This document shows, piece after piece, positions 9,541 to 17,505 of a stretch of 64,000 bases of DNA; position 1 is the first letter of the stretch, and the number at the start of each line of letters is the position of its first letter. Source of the stretch: Clostridia bacterium. Its GTDB lineage: Bacteria; Bacillota; Clostridia; Christensenellales; Pumilibacteraceae. A program made the translations under genes and the position numbers. The stretch lies in the NCBI GenBank assembly GCA_022793815.1, contig JAAWDP010000007.1:94181-158180 (forward strand), written 5' to 3'. The notes beneath the pieces were generated by a model. That model was not told where the DNA came from. It saw only the letters and a program-made list of their open reading frames with translations, and searched no databases.

Positions 9541-10839
9541 ATGTTTCGAACGCTCGTCAATGCATTCAAAAATAAGGATATCAGAAAAAAGATTTTCATT
9601 ACGATTGGATTGCTTCTGATATACAGGCTCGGTTGCTGGCTGCCCGTTCCGGGAATAACTACCGAGTGGTATTCCGCACAACACGACGGGGATACGTTCC
9701 TCGGACTGCTGTCCGCCATTACGGGCGGCGCGCTTCAAAACGGAGCGTTCCTTGCCATTGGTATATCGCCGTATATCAACTCCTCGATTATCGTTCAGCT
9801 TTTGACGATAGCGATACCCAAACTCGAAGAGTGGAGCAAACAGGGCGACGACGGCAGAAAGAAGCTTGCAACCGTTACGAGAATAATGACATTGGTGCTT
9901 GCAGTTGCTCAGGCAACCGGTATTGTTGTCAGCATGGCGGGAAGCAGCGGTATTTCCACCGCAATATTCGGAGCGAAAACCCCGCTGTGGCTTATCGCGG
10001 CATTTGTTGCCGTAATTCTTATCGCGGGTTCGATGTTCACGATGTGGCTCGGCGAGAGGATAACCGATTACGGTATAGGCAACGGTATTTCGCTTCTCAT
10101 TTTCGTAGGAATACTTTCCACGGCAGGTCAGAGCATAATCTCGGTTATTACCCGTATTCCCACCGAAGATACCGCAATTTGGGAGCTTATCGGTTTCCTT
10201 GCATTGGTTATCGGCATATTTGCGTTCATCGTATTCATCGACGGAGCGGAAAGACGTATTCCGATACAGTATGCGAAGCAAATAAAGGGCAGAAAACAGT
10301 ACGGCGGTCAGAGCACGAACATTCCCATCAAAATCAATGCCGCAGGCGTGCTGCCCATAATATTCGCAACTGCGATAATCACATTCCCCCAGCTTATATG
10401 TTCGATATTCGCGCCTAACAGCGGATTCTATGCCTGGTGGATGAAGTGGCTGGGCGCGGGCACTCCGATATACTTCGTATTGACGGGTCTGTTGATATTG
10501 TTCTTCTCGTTCTTCTACGCGCAGATACAGTTCAACCCCGAAGACGTTGCGAGAAACATTCAGCAGTACGGCGGATTCATTCCGGGTATTCGTCCCGGCA
10601 GACCCACCAGCGAATATTTGGCTCGCATAAGCAAGCGTCTTACTTTGTTCGGAGCTATATTCCTGGCGTTTATCGCAATAGTGCCGTCGGTTATCTTCTC
10701 GATAGTGCTGAAAGACGCGACTCTTGTAAACGCGTTTTCGGCGACGGGACTTTTAATCGTCGTATCGGTTGCGCTCGAATTCGACAAGCAACTTGAAAGC
10801 CAGTTGATGATGAAACAGTATAAAGGTTTCTTGAAATAG
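9541..10839 (+). CDS. secY: Preprotein translocase subunit SecY
   Basis: SecY (432 aa) is the channel of the Sec translocon. About ten membrane segments are visible, with the plug-region GGALQNGAFLAIGISPYINSSIIVQ and the C-terminal GGFIPGIRPGRPT cytoplasmic loop. Its place after rplO is the standard spc arrangement. The start is set by the near overlap with rplO. Confidence 0.98.
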   Translation: MFRTLVNAFKNKDIRKKIFITIGLLLIYRLGCWLPVPGITTEWYSAQHDGDTFLGLLSAITGGALQNGAFLAIGISPYINSSIIVQLLTIAIPKLEEWSKQGDDGRKKLATVTRIMTLVLAVAQATGIVVSMAGSSGISTAIFGAKTPLWLIAAFVAVILIAGSMFTMWLGERITDYGIGNGISLLIFVGILSTAGQSIISVITRIPTEDTAIWELIGFLALVIGIFAFIVFIDGAERRIPIQYAKQIKGRKQYGGQSTNIPIKINAAGVLPIIFATAIITFPQLICSIFAPNSGFYAWWMKWLGAGTPIYFVLTGLLILFFSFFYAQIQFNPEDVARNIQQYGGFIPGIRPGRPTSEYLARISKRLTLFGAIFLAFIAIVPSVIFSIVLKDATLVNAFSATGLLIVVSVALEFDKQLESQLMMKQYKGFLK

Positions 10840-10854
10840 TTTAAGGAGTCAGCC

Positions 10855-11469
10855 ATGAAACTTGTATTACTCGGTGCGCCCGGAGCGGGCAAGGGTACGC
10901 AGGCAGTCAGAATAGCCGAGTATCTCAAAATCCCGCATATATCGACGGGCGACATATTCCGTAAAAATCTGAAAGAGGAAACGGCTGTCGGACTCAAAGC
11001 CAAAGCCTACATCGACAAGGGACAGCTTGTCCCCGACGAGGTTACTTGCGAAATAGTTGAACTCAGACTCAAAGAGGCCGATTGCAAAAACGGATTTCTG
11101 CTGGACGGGTTTCCCCGTAATTTGCAGCAGGCAAAGGCTCTCGATAAAATGACTTCGCTCGATAAAGTCGTAAATCTCGACGTGGATTTGAAAGCGCTTG
11201 CAGGTCGTCTTACGGGACGCAGAGTGTGTGACAAGTGCGGCGAAAGCTATCATATAAGTACGAAAAAAGACGAAGTCTGCGACAAGTGCGGCGGCAAGCT
11301 GTATCAGAGAGCGGACGACACCTTGGAAACGGTGAATTCGCGCTTGGAAGTTTATTCCGCGAGCACCGCGCCGTTGATAGAATATTACAAAGATAAAGGT
11401 ATACTTGTCGACGTCGACGGAATGCAGTCGATAGAACAGGTGTTCGAATCCGTTAAGAAGGTTCTGTGA
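10855..11469 (+). CDS. adk: Adenylate kinase, zinc-lid type
   Basis: Adk (204 aa) interconverts AMP, ADP and ATP. The P-loop GAPGAGKGTQ is at residues 7-16. The lid carries two CxxC pairs (CDKCGESY and CDKCGG), the zinc-binding form common in Gram-positive bacteria. The conserved DGFPRN follows the NMP-binding part. The TGA stop overlaps the map start (TGATG). Confidence 0.97.
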   Translation: MKLVLLGAPGAGKGTQAVRIAEYLKIPHISTGDIFRKNLKEETAVGLKAKAYIDKGQLVPDEVTCEIVELRLKEADCKNGFLLDGFPRNLQQAKALDKMTSLDKVVNLDVDLKALAGRLTGRRVCDKCGESYHISTKKDEVCDKCGGKLYQRADDTLETVNSRLEVYSASTAPLIEYYKDKGILVDVDGMQSIEQVFESVKKVL

Positions 11470-12215
11470 TGATAGCCGTAAAGACGGAAGAAGAACTGGC
11501 GAAGATGCGGGTAAGCGGTAAGATTGTCGGCGACACTCTCCGCATGATAGAGCCTTATGTCAAGCCCGGTGTTTCCACAATGGAACTGAATTCTGTCATA
11601 GAAGAATTCATACGCAGTGCGGGAGCGATACCTTCGTTCAAAAATTATAACGGTTTCCCCGCGGCGTCCTGCATATCCATCGATGACGTCGTAGTACACG
11701 GAATACCTTCGCTGAGAGTGCTTAAAGAAGGCGAAATAGTCAGTATAGACGTCGGAGCGCTCAAAGACGGATTTCACGGCGATGCAGCCAGGACGTTTGC
11801 GGTCGGCAGAATAAGCGACGAAAAACGAAAACTGGTCGAAGTTACGAAAGAATGTTTTTTCGAAGGCATCAAACAGGCTCGCGAAGGCGCGCGGCTCGGC
11901 GACATATCGTATGCGATACAGAAGCATGCGGAAAAGCACGGGTACGGCGTGGTTCGCGAAATGGTGGGTCACGGTATCGGCAGACATCTGCACGAGCCCC
12001 CCGACGTGCCGAATTACGGCAATGCCGGCAGCGGACCCATTTTGAAAGCAGGCAACTGTCTGGCAATCGAACCCATGATAAACCTGGGAACGGCGCGGAT
12101 AACGATAAGCAGTGCGGACGGCTGGACTTGTAGGACAAAGGACGGTTTTGCAAGTGCGCATTACGAAAACACCGTAATCGTCGGCAAAGAAGGCGCCGAG
12201 ATATTGACGCTGTGA
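11469..12215 (+). CDS. map: Methionine aminopeptidase, type I
   Basis: Map (248 aa) removes the initiator methionine from nascent proteins. The dinuclear metal ligands can be read in SIDVGALKDGFHGDAART (two Asp), VGHGIGRHLHEPP (His), EPM (Glu) and the last Glu in the YENTV region. The ATG overlaps the adk stop; a GTG three bases earlier is less likely. Confidence 0.97.
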   Translation: MIAVKTEEELAKMRVSGKIVGDTLRMIEPYVKPGVSTMELNSVIEEFIRSAGAIPSFKNYNGFPAASCISIDDVVVHGIPSLRVLKEGEIVSIDVGALKDGFHGDAARTFAVGRISDEKRKLVEVTKECFFEGIKQAREGARLGDISYAIQKHAEKHGYGVVREMVGHGIGRHLHEPPDVPNYGNAGSGPILKAGNCLAIEPMINLGTARITISSADGWTCRTKDGFASAHYENTVIVGKEGAEILTL

Positions 12216-12243
12216 TGTGCGCCGTCGGGCAAGAGGTAATAAA

Positions 12244-12480
12244 GTGGACGAAGAATTGGCGTTAAAAACGGCGGTAAGCCTTAAAGGACACGACACGGGT
12301 CGAAGATACGCGGTTCTTTCGGCGGCAGGTGCGGACTTCGTACTGGTTGCCGACGGCAAGTACAGAAAACTTGACAATCCAAAGCTTAAGCGGTTAAAAC
12401 ATTTGCGGATAGACGGAGATATTTATCTCGGTGCAAAAGAATTGACCGACGAAAAGTTGAAGAAAGTATTGAAAAATTAG
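12244..12480 (+). CDS. KOW-domain RNA-binding protein (L14e/L27e-like)
   Basis: A 78-aa protein of the KOW family found between map and infA in many Clostridia. The KOW-like element is AVSLKGHDTGRRYAVLS near the N terminus, followed by a basic KLKRLKHLRI segment. The GTG start is preceded by AAGAGGT six bases upstream; an earlier GTG in the same frame has no ribosome site. Likely ribosome-associated, exact role unproven. Confidence 0.85.
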   Translation: MDEELALKTAVSLKGHDTGRRYAVLSAAGADFVLVADGKYRKLDNPKLKRLKHLRIDGDIYLGAKELTDEKLKKVLKN

Positions 12481-12495
12481 TCGGAGAGGAGTTTT

Positions 12496-12717
12496 ATGCC
12501 GAAGGAAGACAACATAGAAGTAGAAGGCGTAGTTGTCGAATGCCTCAGAAACGCGATGTTCAAAGTCAGACTGTCGAACGGACACATTGTTTTGTGTACA
12601 ATTTCCGGTAAGATAAGGATGCATTACATCAAAATTCTTGTAGGCGACACCGTCAAACTGGAAATGTCGCCGTATGACCTTACCAAAGGACGCATAACTT
12701 ACAGACACAAAAATTAA
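12496..12717 (+). CDS. infA: Translation initiation factor IF-1
   Basis: IF-1 (73 aa) is an OB-fold protein that blocks the A site during initiation. It contains [36 protein letters not shown] and the C-terminal [11 protein letters not shown]. Position before rpmJ is standard. Confidence 0.98.
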   Translation: MPKEDNIEVEGVVVECLRNAMFKVRLSNGHIVLCTISGKIRMHYIKILVGDTVKLEMSPYDLTKGRITYRHKN

Positions 12718-12773
12718 ATCATAGTAAACCATAAACAGGATTTAGGAATTGAATTCCATGGAGGATAACAGCA

Positions 12774-12890
12774 ATGAAAGTACGTACTTCCGTCAAACCC
12801 ATGTGCGATAAGTGCAAGGTAATCAAAAGACACGGCAAAATAATGGTTATTTGTTCCAAATACGCCAATCATAAACAACGTCAGGGCTAA
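12774..12890 (+). CDS. rpmJ: 50S ribosomal protein L36
   Basis: A short 38-aa protein: [20 protein letters not shown] followed by [18 protein letters not shown]. The pattern of three Cys and one His is the zinc-binding form of L36. A GGAGG ribosome site lies 10 bases upstream of the ATG. Its location between infA and rpsM is canonical. Confidence 0.96.
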   Translation: MKVRTSVKPMCDKCKVIKRHGKIMVICSKYANHKQRQG

Positions 12891-13076
12891 CCGTTTTAAC
12901 GGTTGCGAGAGGTCTTTCTTGCAACCGATTTTGCGCATAGCTCGCGGCAAATTCCGTTTTAGAAGTATTAAATCGGAAGATTTCGCTTTCCGCTTTCCTG
13001 TTTACATTCCAAAGCAGGGGAGAACGGCGGCGTGTATATATTACATTAAATAATTAAATTATAGGAGAAATTCAAC
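12891..13076 (+). other. Intergenic region between rpmJ and rpsM with stable hairpin
   Basis: The spacer contains a strong hairpin: CGGTTGC at 12900-12906 pairs with GCAACCG at 12921-12927, followed by a weak T-run (ATTTTG). It could be a leaky terminator or a processing site separating the alpha section from the rest. An AT-rich stretch with AGGAGAAA precedes the rpsM start. No gene is seen. Confidence 0.4.
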
Positions 13077-13448
13077 GTGGCAAGAATATCCGGTATCGAT
13101 TTGCCGAGAGAGAAACGTGTGGAAATAGGATTGACCTACATCTACGGTATCGGCAGACCAATGGCAAACACGATTTTGAAGGCTACTGACATCGACCCCG
13201 ACATCAGAGTCAAAGACTTGACGGAGGAGCAGGTAGGCGCACTCAGAGCGTACATCGAAAAGAACGTGCGCACCGAGGGCGATTTGCACCGTGAAGTTGC
13301 GCTTAACATCAAGCGTCTTATGGAAATAGGCTGCTATCGCGGCGTGCGTCACCGTAAAGGACTGCCCGTGCGCGGACAAAGCACGAAACAGAACGCGCGC
13401 ACGAGAAAAGGACCCAAGCGTACCGTCGGCAGGTCGAAGAAGAAGTAA
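13077..13448 (+). CDS. rpsM: 30S ribosomal protein S13
   Basis: S13 (123 aa) sits in the head and contacts L5 and the P-site t[23 protein letters not shown] and the C-terminal RGLPVRGQ-like segment [19 protein letters not shown] identify it. The start is GTG, behind an AGGAGAAA site. Confidence 0.97.
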   Translation: MARISGIDLPREKRVEIGLTYIYGIGRPMANTILKATDIDPDIRVKDLTEEQVGALRAYIEKNVRTEGDLHREVALNIKRLMEIGCYRGVRHRKGLPVRGQSTKQNARTRKGPKRTVGRSKKK

Positions 13449-13464
13449 GGAGAGGTAAGCGATA

Positions 13465-13854
13465 ATGGCAGTCAAAAAAACAACAACCAAGAAAAAGATA
13501 ACCAAGAACATAGACAAAGGTCAGGTTCACATTCAGGCGTCTTTCAATAATACTCTCATTACCATAACGGACGACCACGGCAATGCGATTTGCGCTTGTT
13601 CGGCAGGTGCGCTCGGATTCCGCGGAAGCAGAAAGAGCACGCCGTTTGCGGCGCAGCAGGCTTGCGAGAAAGCCGCTCTGGTCGCGAAAGACCACGGCGT
13701 CAGAAGCGTAGACGTATTTGTAAAGGGACCCGGCAGCGGAAGAGAATCCGCCATAAGAGCGTTGGACGTAGTCGGACTTAACGTAACGTCGATAACCGAC
13801 GTTTCGCCGATACCTCACAACGGATGCCGTCCGCCCAAGCGTAGAAGAGTATAA
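13465..13854 (+). CDS. rpsK: 30S ribosomal protein S11
   Basis: S11 (129 aa) lies on the platform near the E site. [19 protein letters not shown] and the C-terminal [19 protein letters not shown] are invariant features. It follows rpsM by 16 bases. Confidence 0.98.
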   Translation: MAVKKTTTKKKITKNIDKGQVHIQASFNNTLITITDDHGNAICACSAGALGFRGSRKSTPFAAQQACEKAALVAKDHGVRSVDVFVKGPGSGRESAIRALDVVGLNVTSITDVSPIPHNGCRPPKRRRV

Positions 13855-13869
13855 GGAGAGTAGATAACA

Positions 13870-14490
13870 ATGGCGAAATATACATGTGCGGATTGCAGAC
13901 AGTGCAGACGCGAGGGACAGAAATTATTTTTGAAGGGCGACAGATGCACATCGAAAAAATGTGCCATGGACAGACGCCCCGTGCCTCCCGGACCTCACGG
14001 TTTGGGCAGAAAGAAGGCGAGCGAATACAATATTCAGCTCCGTGAAAAGCAGAAAGTACGCCGCGCTTACGGTCTTTTGGAAAAGCAGTTCCATGCCTAT
14101 TACGAAGAAGCCGAGCGTATGAAAGGCGTTACGGGCGAAAACATGCTTACGTTGCTCGAAAAGCGTCTTGACAACGTAGTATACCGTATGGGCATAGGCT
14201 CTTCGCGCGCGCAGTCCAGACAGATTGTCAATCACGGTCATATAACCGTAAACGGCAAGACGGTGGACATACCTTCTTATCAGGTCAAGCTCGGCGACGA
14301 AATTGCGGTTAAGGAGAATAAAGCCGATAACGCATTGTTCAAAGAACTTCGCGGCGCAAAGATAGTAATGCCCAAATGGGTTGAGTTCGATACCGAAACT
14401 TTCAAAGGCAAGATAATCGACAATCCCAAACGCGACGACATCGACCTCAATATTAACGAGCAACTTATCATAGAGTTGTACTCCAAGTAA
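13870..14490 (+). CDS. rpsD: 30S ribosomal protein S4, zinc-binding form
   Basis: S4 (206 aa) is a primary assembly protein with an S4 RNA-binding domain (RLDNVVYRMGIGSSRAQSRQ region). The N terminus has Cys residues at CADCRQCRR and CTSKKC, the zinc form found in many Clostridia. In other bacteria S4 represses the alpha operon; the 89-base gap to rpoA shows no obvious pseudoknot that can be confirmed by eye. Confidence 0.97.
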   Translation: MAKYTCADCRQCRREGQKLFLKGDRCTSKKCAMDRRPVPPGPHGLGRKKASEYNIQLREKQKVRRAYGLLEKQFHAYYEEAERMKGVTGENMLTLLEKRLDNVVYRMGIGSSRAQSRQIVNHGHITVNGKTVDIPSYQVKLGDEIAVKENKADNALFKELRGAKIVMPKWVEFDTETFKGKIIDNPKRDDIDLNINEQLIIELYSK

Positions 14491-14579
14491 TAAATGTCGT
14501 AAGAATCGGCTTTGCCGATGAGCAAAAATTGCAGGCATGACAAAACAGGTAACAAAGACCTATTTAAGGAGATATCAAA

Positions 14580-15539
14580 TTGAATATGATGGAAATCGAA
14601 AAGCCCAGAATCACCCTTGAAGAAAGCGCGGATTTGCGTGAGGGCAAGTTCGTTGTCGAGCCTTTGGAAAGGGGTTACGGAATCACATTAGGCAATGCGC
14701 TCAGACGCGTACTTATGTCCGCTCTGCCCGGCGCTGCCGTAGTTGGTATCCGTATCGACGGAGTGAGCCATGAGTTCAGCACCGTCAAGGGCATTAAAGA
14801 GGACGTTGCGGATATAATTTTGAATTTGAAAGGACTCAATCTCAAAGCGAATTATACCGATAAGACGTTGAAAAAGACTTTGAGAATCGAGCGTAACACG
14901 CCCGGTATCGTGACGGCGTCGGATATCGAAATCGACCCCGAAATCGAAATTCTGAATCCCGATTTGTACATTTGCACGATGGACGAGGGTGCGCGGCTCA
15001 ACATGGAGCTTACCGTCGGACTCGGACGCGGTTACGTCGTTGCGGAAAACCTCAAAGACCCGACGAAGCCCATAGGCTATATTCCTATCGACGCGATTTT
15101 CACTCCCGTAAAGAGCGCGAGCTATTCGGTGGAAAATACACGTGTCGGACAGAGTATCGATTACGACAAACTGACGCTGTCCGTCAAGACCGACGGCAGC
15201 CTTAACGCGAAAGACGTACTCAGTTTGGCGGCAAAGGCAATTGAGGACCACATAAGATTGTTTGTCAATCTTTCCGACGTGATTTCGGGTATGGATATAC
15301 TTGTGTCGCGCGAAGAAGACAAGCAGCAGAAAGTGCTTGAAATGAACATAGAGGACATGGATTTGTCCGTGCGTTCTTACAACTGCTTGAAACGCGCGGG
15401 AATTCATACCGTAGAAGACTTGACGAAGCGCAGCGAAGACGACATGCTCAAAGTCAGAAATCTCGGCAGAAAGTCGCTTGACGAAGTCATCGGCAAACTG
15501 CACAGCTACGGGCTTGACCTCAAAAGTAATGAAGAATAA
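14580..15539 (+). CDS. rpoA: RNA polymerase alpha subunit
   Basis: RpoA (about 319 aa) nucleates core polymerase assembly with its N-terminal domain and contacts activators through its C-terminal domain. LERGYGITLGNALRRVLMSALPG (residues about 31-53) and the C-terminal VRSYNCLKRAGI and VRNLGRKSLDEV are the signatures. The TTG is 8 bases from AAGGAG and is the best-spaced start; two ATG codons lie 6 and 9 bases further in. Confidence 0.96.
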   Translation: MNMMEIEKPRITLEESADLREGKFVVEPLERGYGITLGNALRRVLMSALPGAAVVGIRIDGVSHEFSTVKGIKEDVADIILNLKGLNLKANYTDKTLKKTLRIERNTPGIVTASDIEIDPEIEILNPDLYICTMDEGARLNMELTVGLGRGYVVAENLKDPTKPIGYIPIDAIFTPVKSASYSVENTRVGQSIDYDKLTLSVKTDGSLNAKDVLSLAAKAIEDHIRLFVNLSDVISGMDILVSREEDKQQKVLEMNIEDMDLSVRSYNCLKRAGIHTVEDLTKRSEDDMLKVRNLGRKSLDEVIGKLHSYGLDLKSNEE

Positions 15540-15550
15540 GGAGAAAGACA

Positions 15551-16066
15551 ATGGCCAGTATACAGAGAAAACTCGGTAAGCCTACCGACCAAAGAATGGC
15601 ACTCATTCGCCAGCAAGCGTCCGACTTGCTTTGGACGGGCAGAATGGAAACCACTTACGCGCGTGCCAAAGAAGTACAGAAGTATGCCGAGAAGATTATC
15701 ACGCTTGCCGTGAACAACTATCTCGATACCGTTAAAAAAGTGGAGACCCGTAAAAATCAGAAAGGGCAGGATATAAAAGTCGAAGTCGTCAACGACGGAC
15801 CCCAAAAACTTGCGGCTCGCCGTAAGATAATGGCGCTTACTTACGATATTCCCGAAGTAAAAAAGGAAGGGGAAAGCGACGATGCTTTTGCCGCACGTAC
15901 AAAGAATATCAAACATCCGCTTGTCGAGAAGATTTTTAACGAGCTCGCTCCCAAATACGACCAGCGCAGCAAGGACGTAAACCGCAAAGGCGGCTATACC
16001 CGCGTATTGAAAACGGGATTCCGCAGAGGCGACAGCGCCGAAACCGCGCTTATCGAATTGGTGTAA
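15551..16066 (+). CDS. rplQ: 50S ribosomal protein L17 with internal insertions
   Basis: L17 lies near the tunnel exit. The family core is seen in RKLGKPTDQRMALIRQQASDLL and GGYTRVLKTGFRRGDSAETALIELV. At 171 aa it is 40-60 residues longer than usual: one insertion lies at about residues 55-86 and a second at about 100-122, both charged. The frame is intact. It is the last gene of the superoperon and is followed by a strong terminator. Confidence 0.95.
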   Translation: MASIQRKLGKPTDQRMALIRQQASDLLWTGRMETTYARAKEVQKYAEKIITLAVNNYLDTVKKVETRKNQKGQDIKVEVVNDGPQKLAARRKIMALTYDIPEVKKEGESDDAFAARTKNIKHPLVEKIFNELAPKYDQRSKDVNRKGGYTRVLKTGFRRGDSAETALIELV

Positions 16067-16088
16067 CAAAATTTAAATAAAACAGCAC

Positions 16089-16126
16089 ACAACCCCGTGA
16101 ACATGAGTTCACGGGGTTGTTTTATT
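16089..16126 (+). terminator. Intrinsic terminator of the ribosomal superoperon
   Basis: A perfect 14-bp stem (ACAACCCCGTGAAC pairing with GTTCACGGGGTTGT, loop ATGA) is followed by TTTTATT. It lies 23 bases after the rplQ stop. Confidence 0.95.
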
Positions 16127-16139
16127 CGCGTATACTTTC

Positions 16140-16168
16140 TTGACATAAACAAGAAAATTATATATAAT
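16140..16168 (+). promoter_or_regulatory. Sigma-A promoter of the 16.2 kb membrane protein
   Basis: TTGACA and TATAAT are separated by 17 bases. The -10 box ends only 8 bases before an in-frame ATG at 16177 and 50 bases before the ATG at 16219. Confidence 0.75.
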
Positions 16169-16218
16169 AATAGAAAATGTACAGAATATGTACAATTCAA
16201 GGTGGGTTGAACGGAAGC

Positions 16219-16968
16219 ATGGACGTTAAAAGTATTATAATTATTGTTGTATGTGCGGTTATAATCGCGGCTTTAATTGCCGTACCGTTTTTTCTGCGGC
16301 GCAGAAATCCGGGAAGAACATTAAGTCCTCTCGGTAATGCGATAAGCTGGGTAATTATATATGCACTGTTTTCATTCATGCCGATTTCTTCGCATATCTT
16401 GGAATTGATTTTGCGAGTTGTTATTCTGATAATTTTGTTTGCGGAACTGTTTTTTACACGCAAATTGGGTTCTGCCGGCATTGCGATGCCGAGAGGCAGT
16501 TTATTCGGATTCCTGTTCTATGTCCCGATGGCGGCGATAGTAGGACTGTTTTTCGTGGGTGGCAAAAATTTCAGCGGCGAAGTGATAGTTCCCATTATAG
16601 AAAAAACGCTGCTGTTTGTTGCGGGCGAAGTGATTTTTACCGGGTTGCTGTTTAAATCTTTAAGCGAGAGAAATCTTTTGTTGGCATACGCTTCGAGAAT
16701 GTTTATTATGCCGATTATAGTCTTAGCAACAGGTTTCTTTTGGAAAATATCGAGTGTAATGGATTTAATAATGATGTTCGTCATGAATGTCTCTTTCGGT
16801 TTTATGAGTGCGGCGTATTTCCGCAAAAGCGGCAGCATTCTGCCTCTGATTGTGTTCACTGCCGCAACAGCCGCACTTTCCGTAATATGCACCATACCTG
16901 TGTATATTTATATCGTAATTTCCGTTATAGCGGCAGGTTACGGCGTTTGGATGCTGTGGAGAGCGTAA
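16219..16968 (+). CDS. Polytopic membrane protein, degenerate CPBP-like
   Basis: A 249-aa protein with about seven to eight hydrophobic segments. The part EVIFTGLLFKSLSERNLLLAYASR and the later FGFMSAAYFRKSGSILPLIVFTAA resemble the layout of CPBP-family intramembrane proteases, but the paired Glu and the His residues needed for catalysis are missing, so it is probably not a protease. Base composition is more AT-rich than the ribosomal genes. The start is uncertain: the ATG used has an AAGGTGGG site 13 bases upstream, whereas the ATG at 16177 would give a nearly leaderless message with 14 extra residues. Confidence 0.6.
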   Translation: MDVKSIIIIVVCAVIIAALIAVPFFLRRRNPGRTLSPLGNAISWVIIYALFSFMPISSHILELILRVVILIILFAELFFTRKLGSAGIAMPRGSLFGFLFYVPMAAIVGLFFVGGKNFSGEVIVPIIEKTLLFVAGEVIFTGLLFKSLSERNLLLAYASRMFIMPIIVLATGFFWKISSVMDLIMMFVMNVSFGFMSAAYFRKSGSILPLIVFTAATAALSVICTIPVYIYIVISVIAAGYGVWMLWRA

Positions 16969-16996
16969 GCCGAAAGAATTCGCAACAAAATACAGA

Positions 16997-17029
16997 AAAA
17001 TACCGCCTGCCGAAGCAGACGGTATTTTC
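16997..17029. terminator. Bidirectional terminator
   Basis: TACCGCCTGC and GCAGACGGTA form a stem with one mismatch, flanked by A5 on the left and TTTT on the right, so it can stop transcripts from both the membrane protein (+) and the glycosidase operon (-). Confidence 0.8.
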
Positions 17030-17057
17030 ATGTAGTGTAAATATTATAAGGAGAGAC

Positions 17058-17504
17058 TTATTTATCCGCCTTGGCAAGTTTGAAGAATCCGCCTGCTGCG
17101 GTAATCACCGAAGCGACAAGATATACGACTATACTTGCTATACCGAGGTTGCAAGCACGCTCGGCAGGGGCGTAACCCTTTTCGAGGTCTGAGAACAGGA
17201 CCGTACCGAATACGTCGCTTTTGCCCATAATCATGGCATAAACGCAGAATACGGTAGCCAGAGTCATTGCTGCTACAAGTATTGTAGTCAATACGCCGTC
17301 GCCGAATTTGCCGGACACGAATACTATTGCCACTCCGAGGACAATTGCGGCAATCGATAAGACGATTACCAAAGGCAGCTGCTTCATACCGAAGCCTTCA
17401 CCCGAACAGCTTACCGCGGCTATTATCATAGCGATAAGAGATATTACCGCACCGCCTGCAAACAAGTACGAAGCGGGAGATACTTTTTTCAGAATATTCA
17501 GCAT
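17058..17504 (-). CDS. Small membrane protein, unknown family
   Basis: A 148-aa protein with four predicted membrane segments (about residues 12-32, 45-66, 73-94 and 120-140) and short loops. No family is recognised. It starts one base after the glycosidase stop codon, behind AAGGAG with 10 bases spacing; an ATG nine bases earlier is too close to the ribosome site. It is therefore co-translated with the membrane-tethered glycosidase and may be its membrane partner. Confidence 0.8.
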   Translation of the reverse strand: MLNILKKVSPASYLFAGGAVISLIAMIIAAVSCSGEGFGMKQLPLVIVLSIAAIVLGVAIVFVSGKFGDGVLTTILVAAMTLATVFCVYAMIMGKSDVFGTVLFSDLEKGYAPAERACNLGIASIVVYLVASVITAAGGFFKLAKADK

Positions 17505-17505
17505 A

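Noticed and set aside
16219..16968. Active CPBP intramembrane protease
   Set aside because: The paired Glu and conserved His residues are not present, so only a distant or degenerate relation is claimed.
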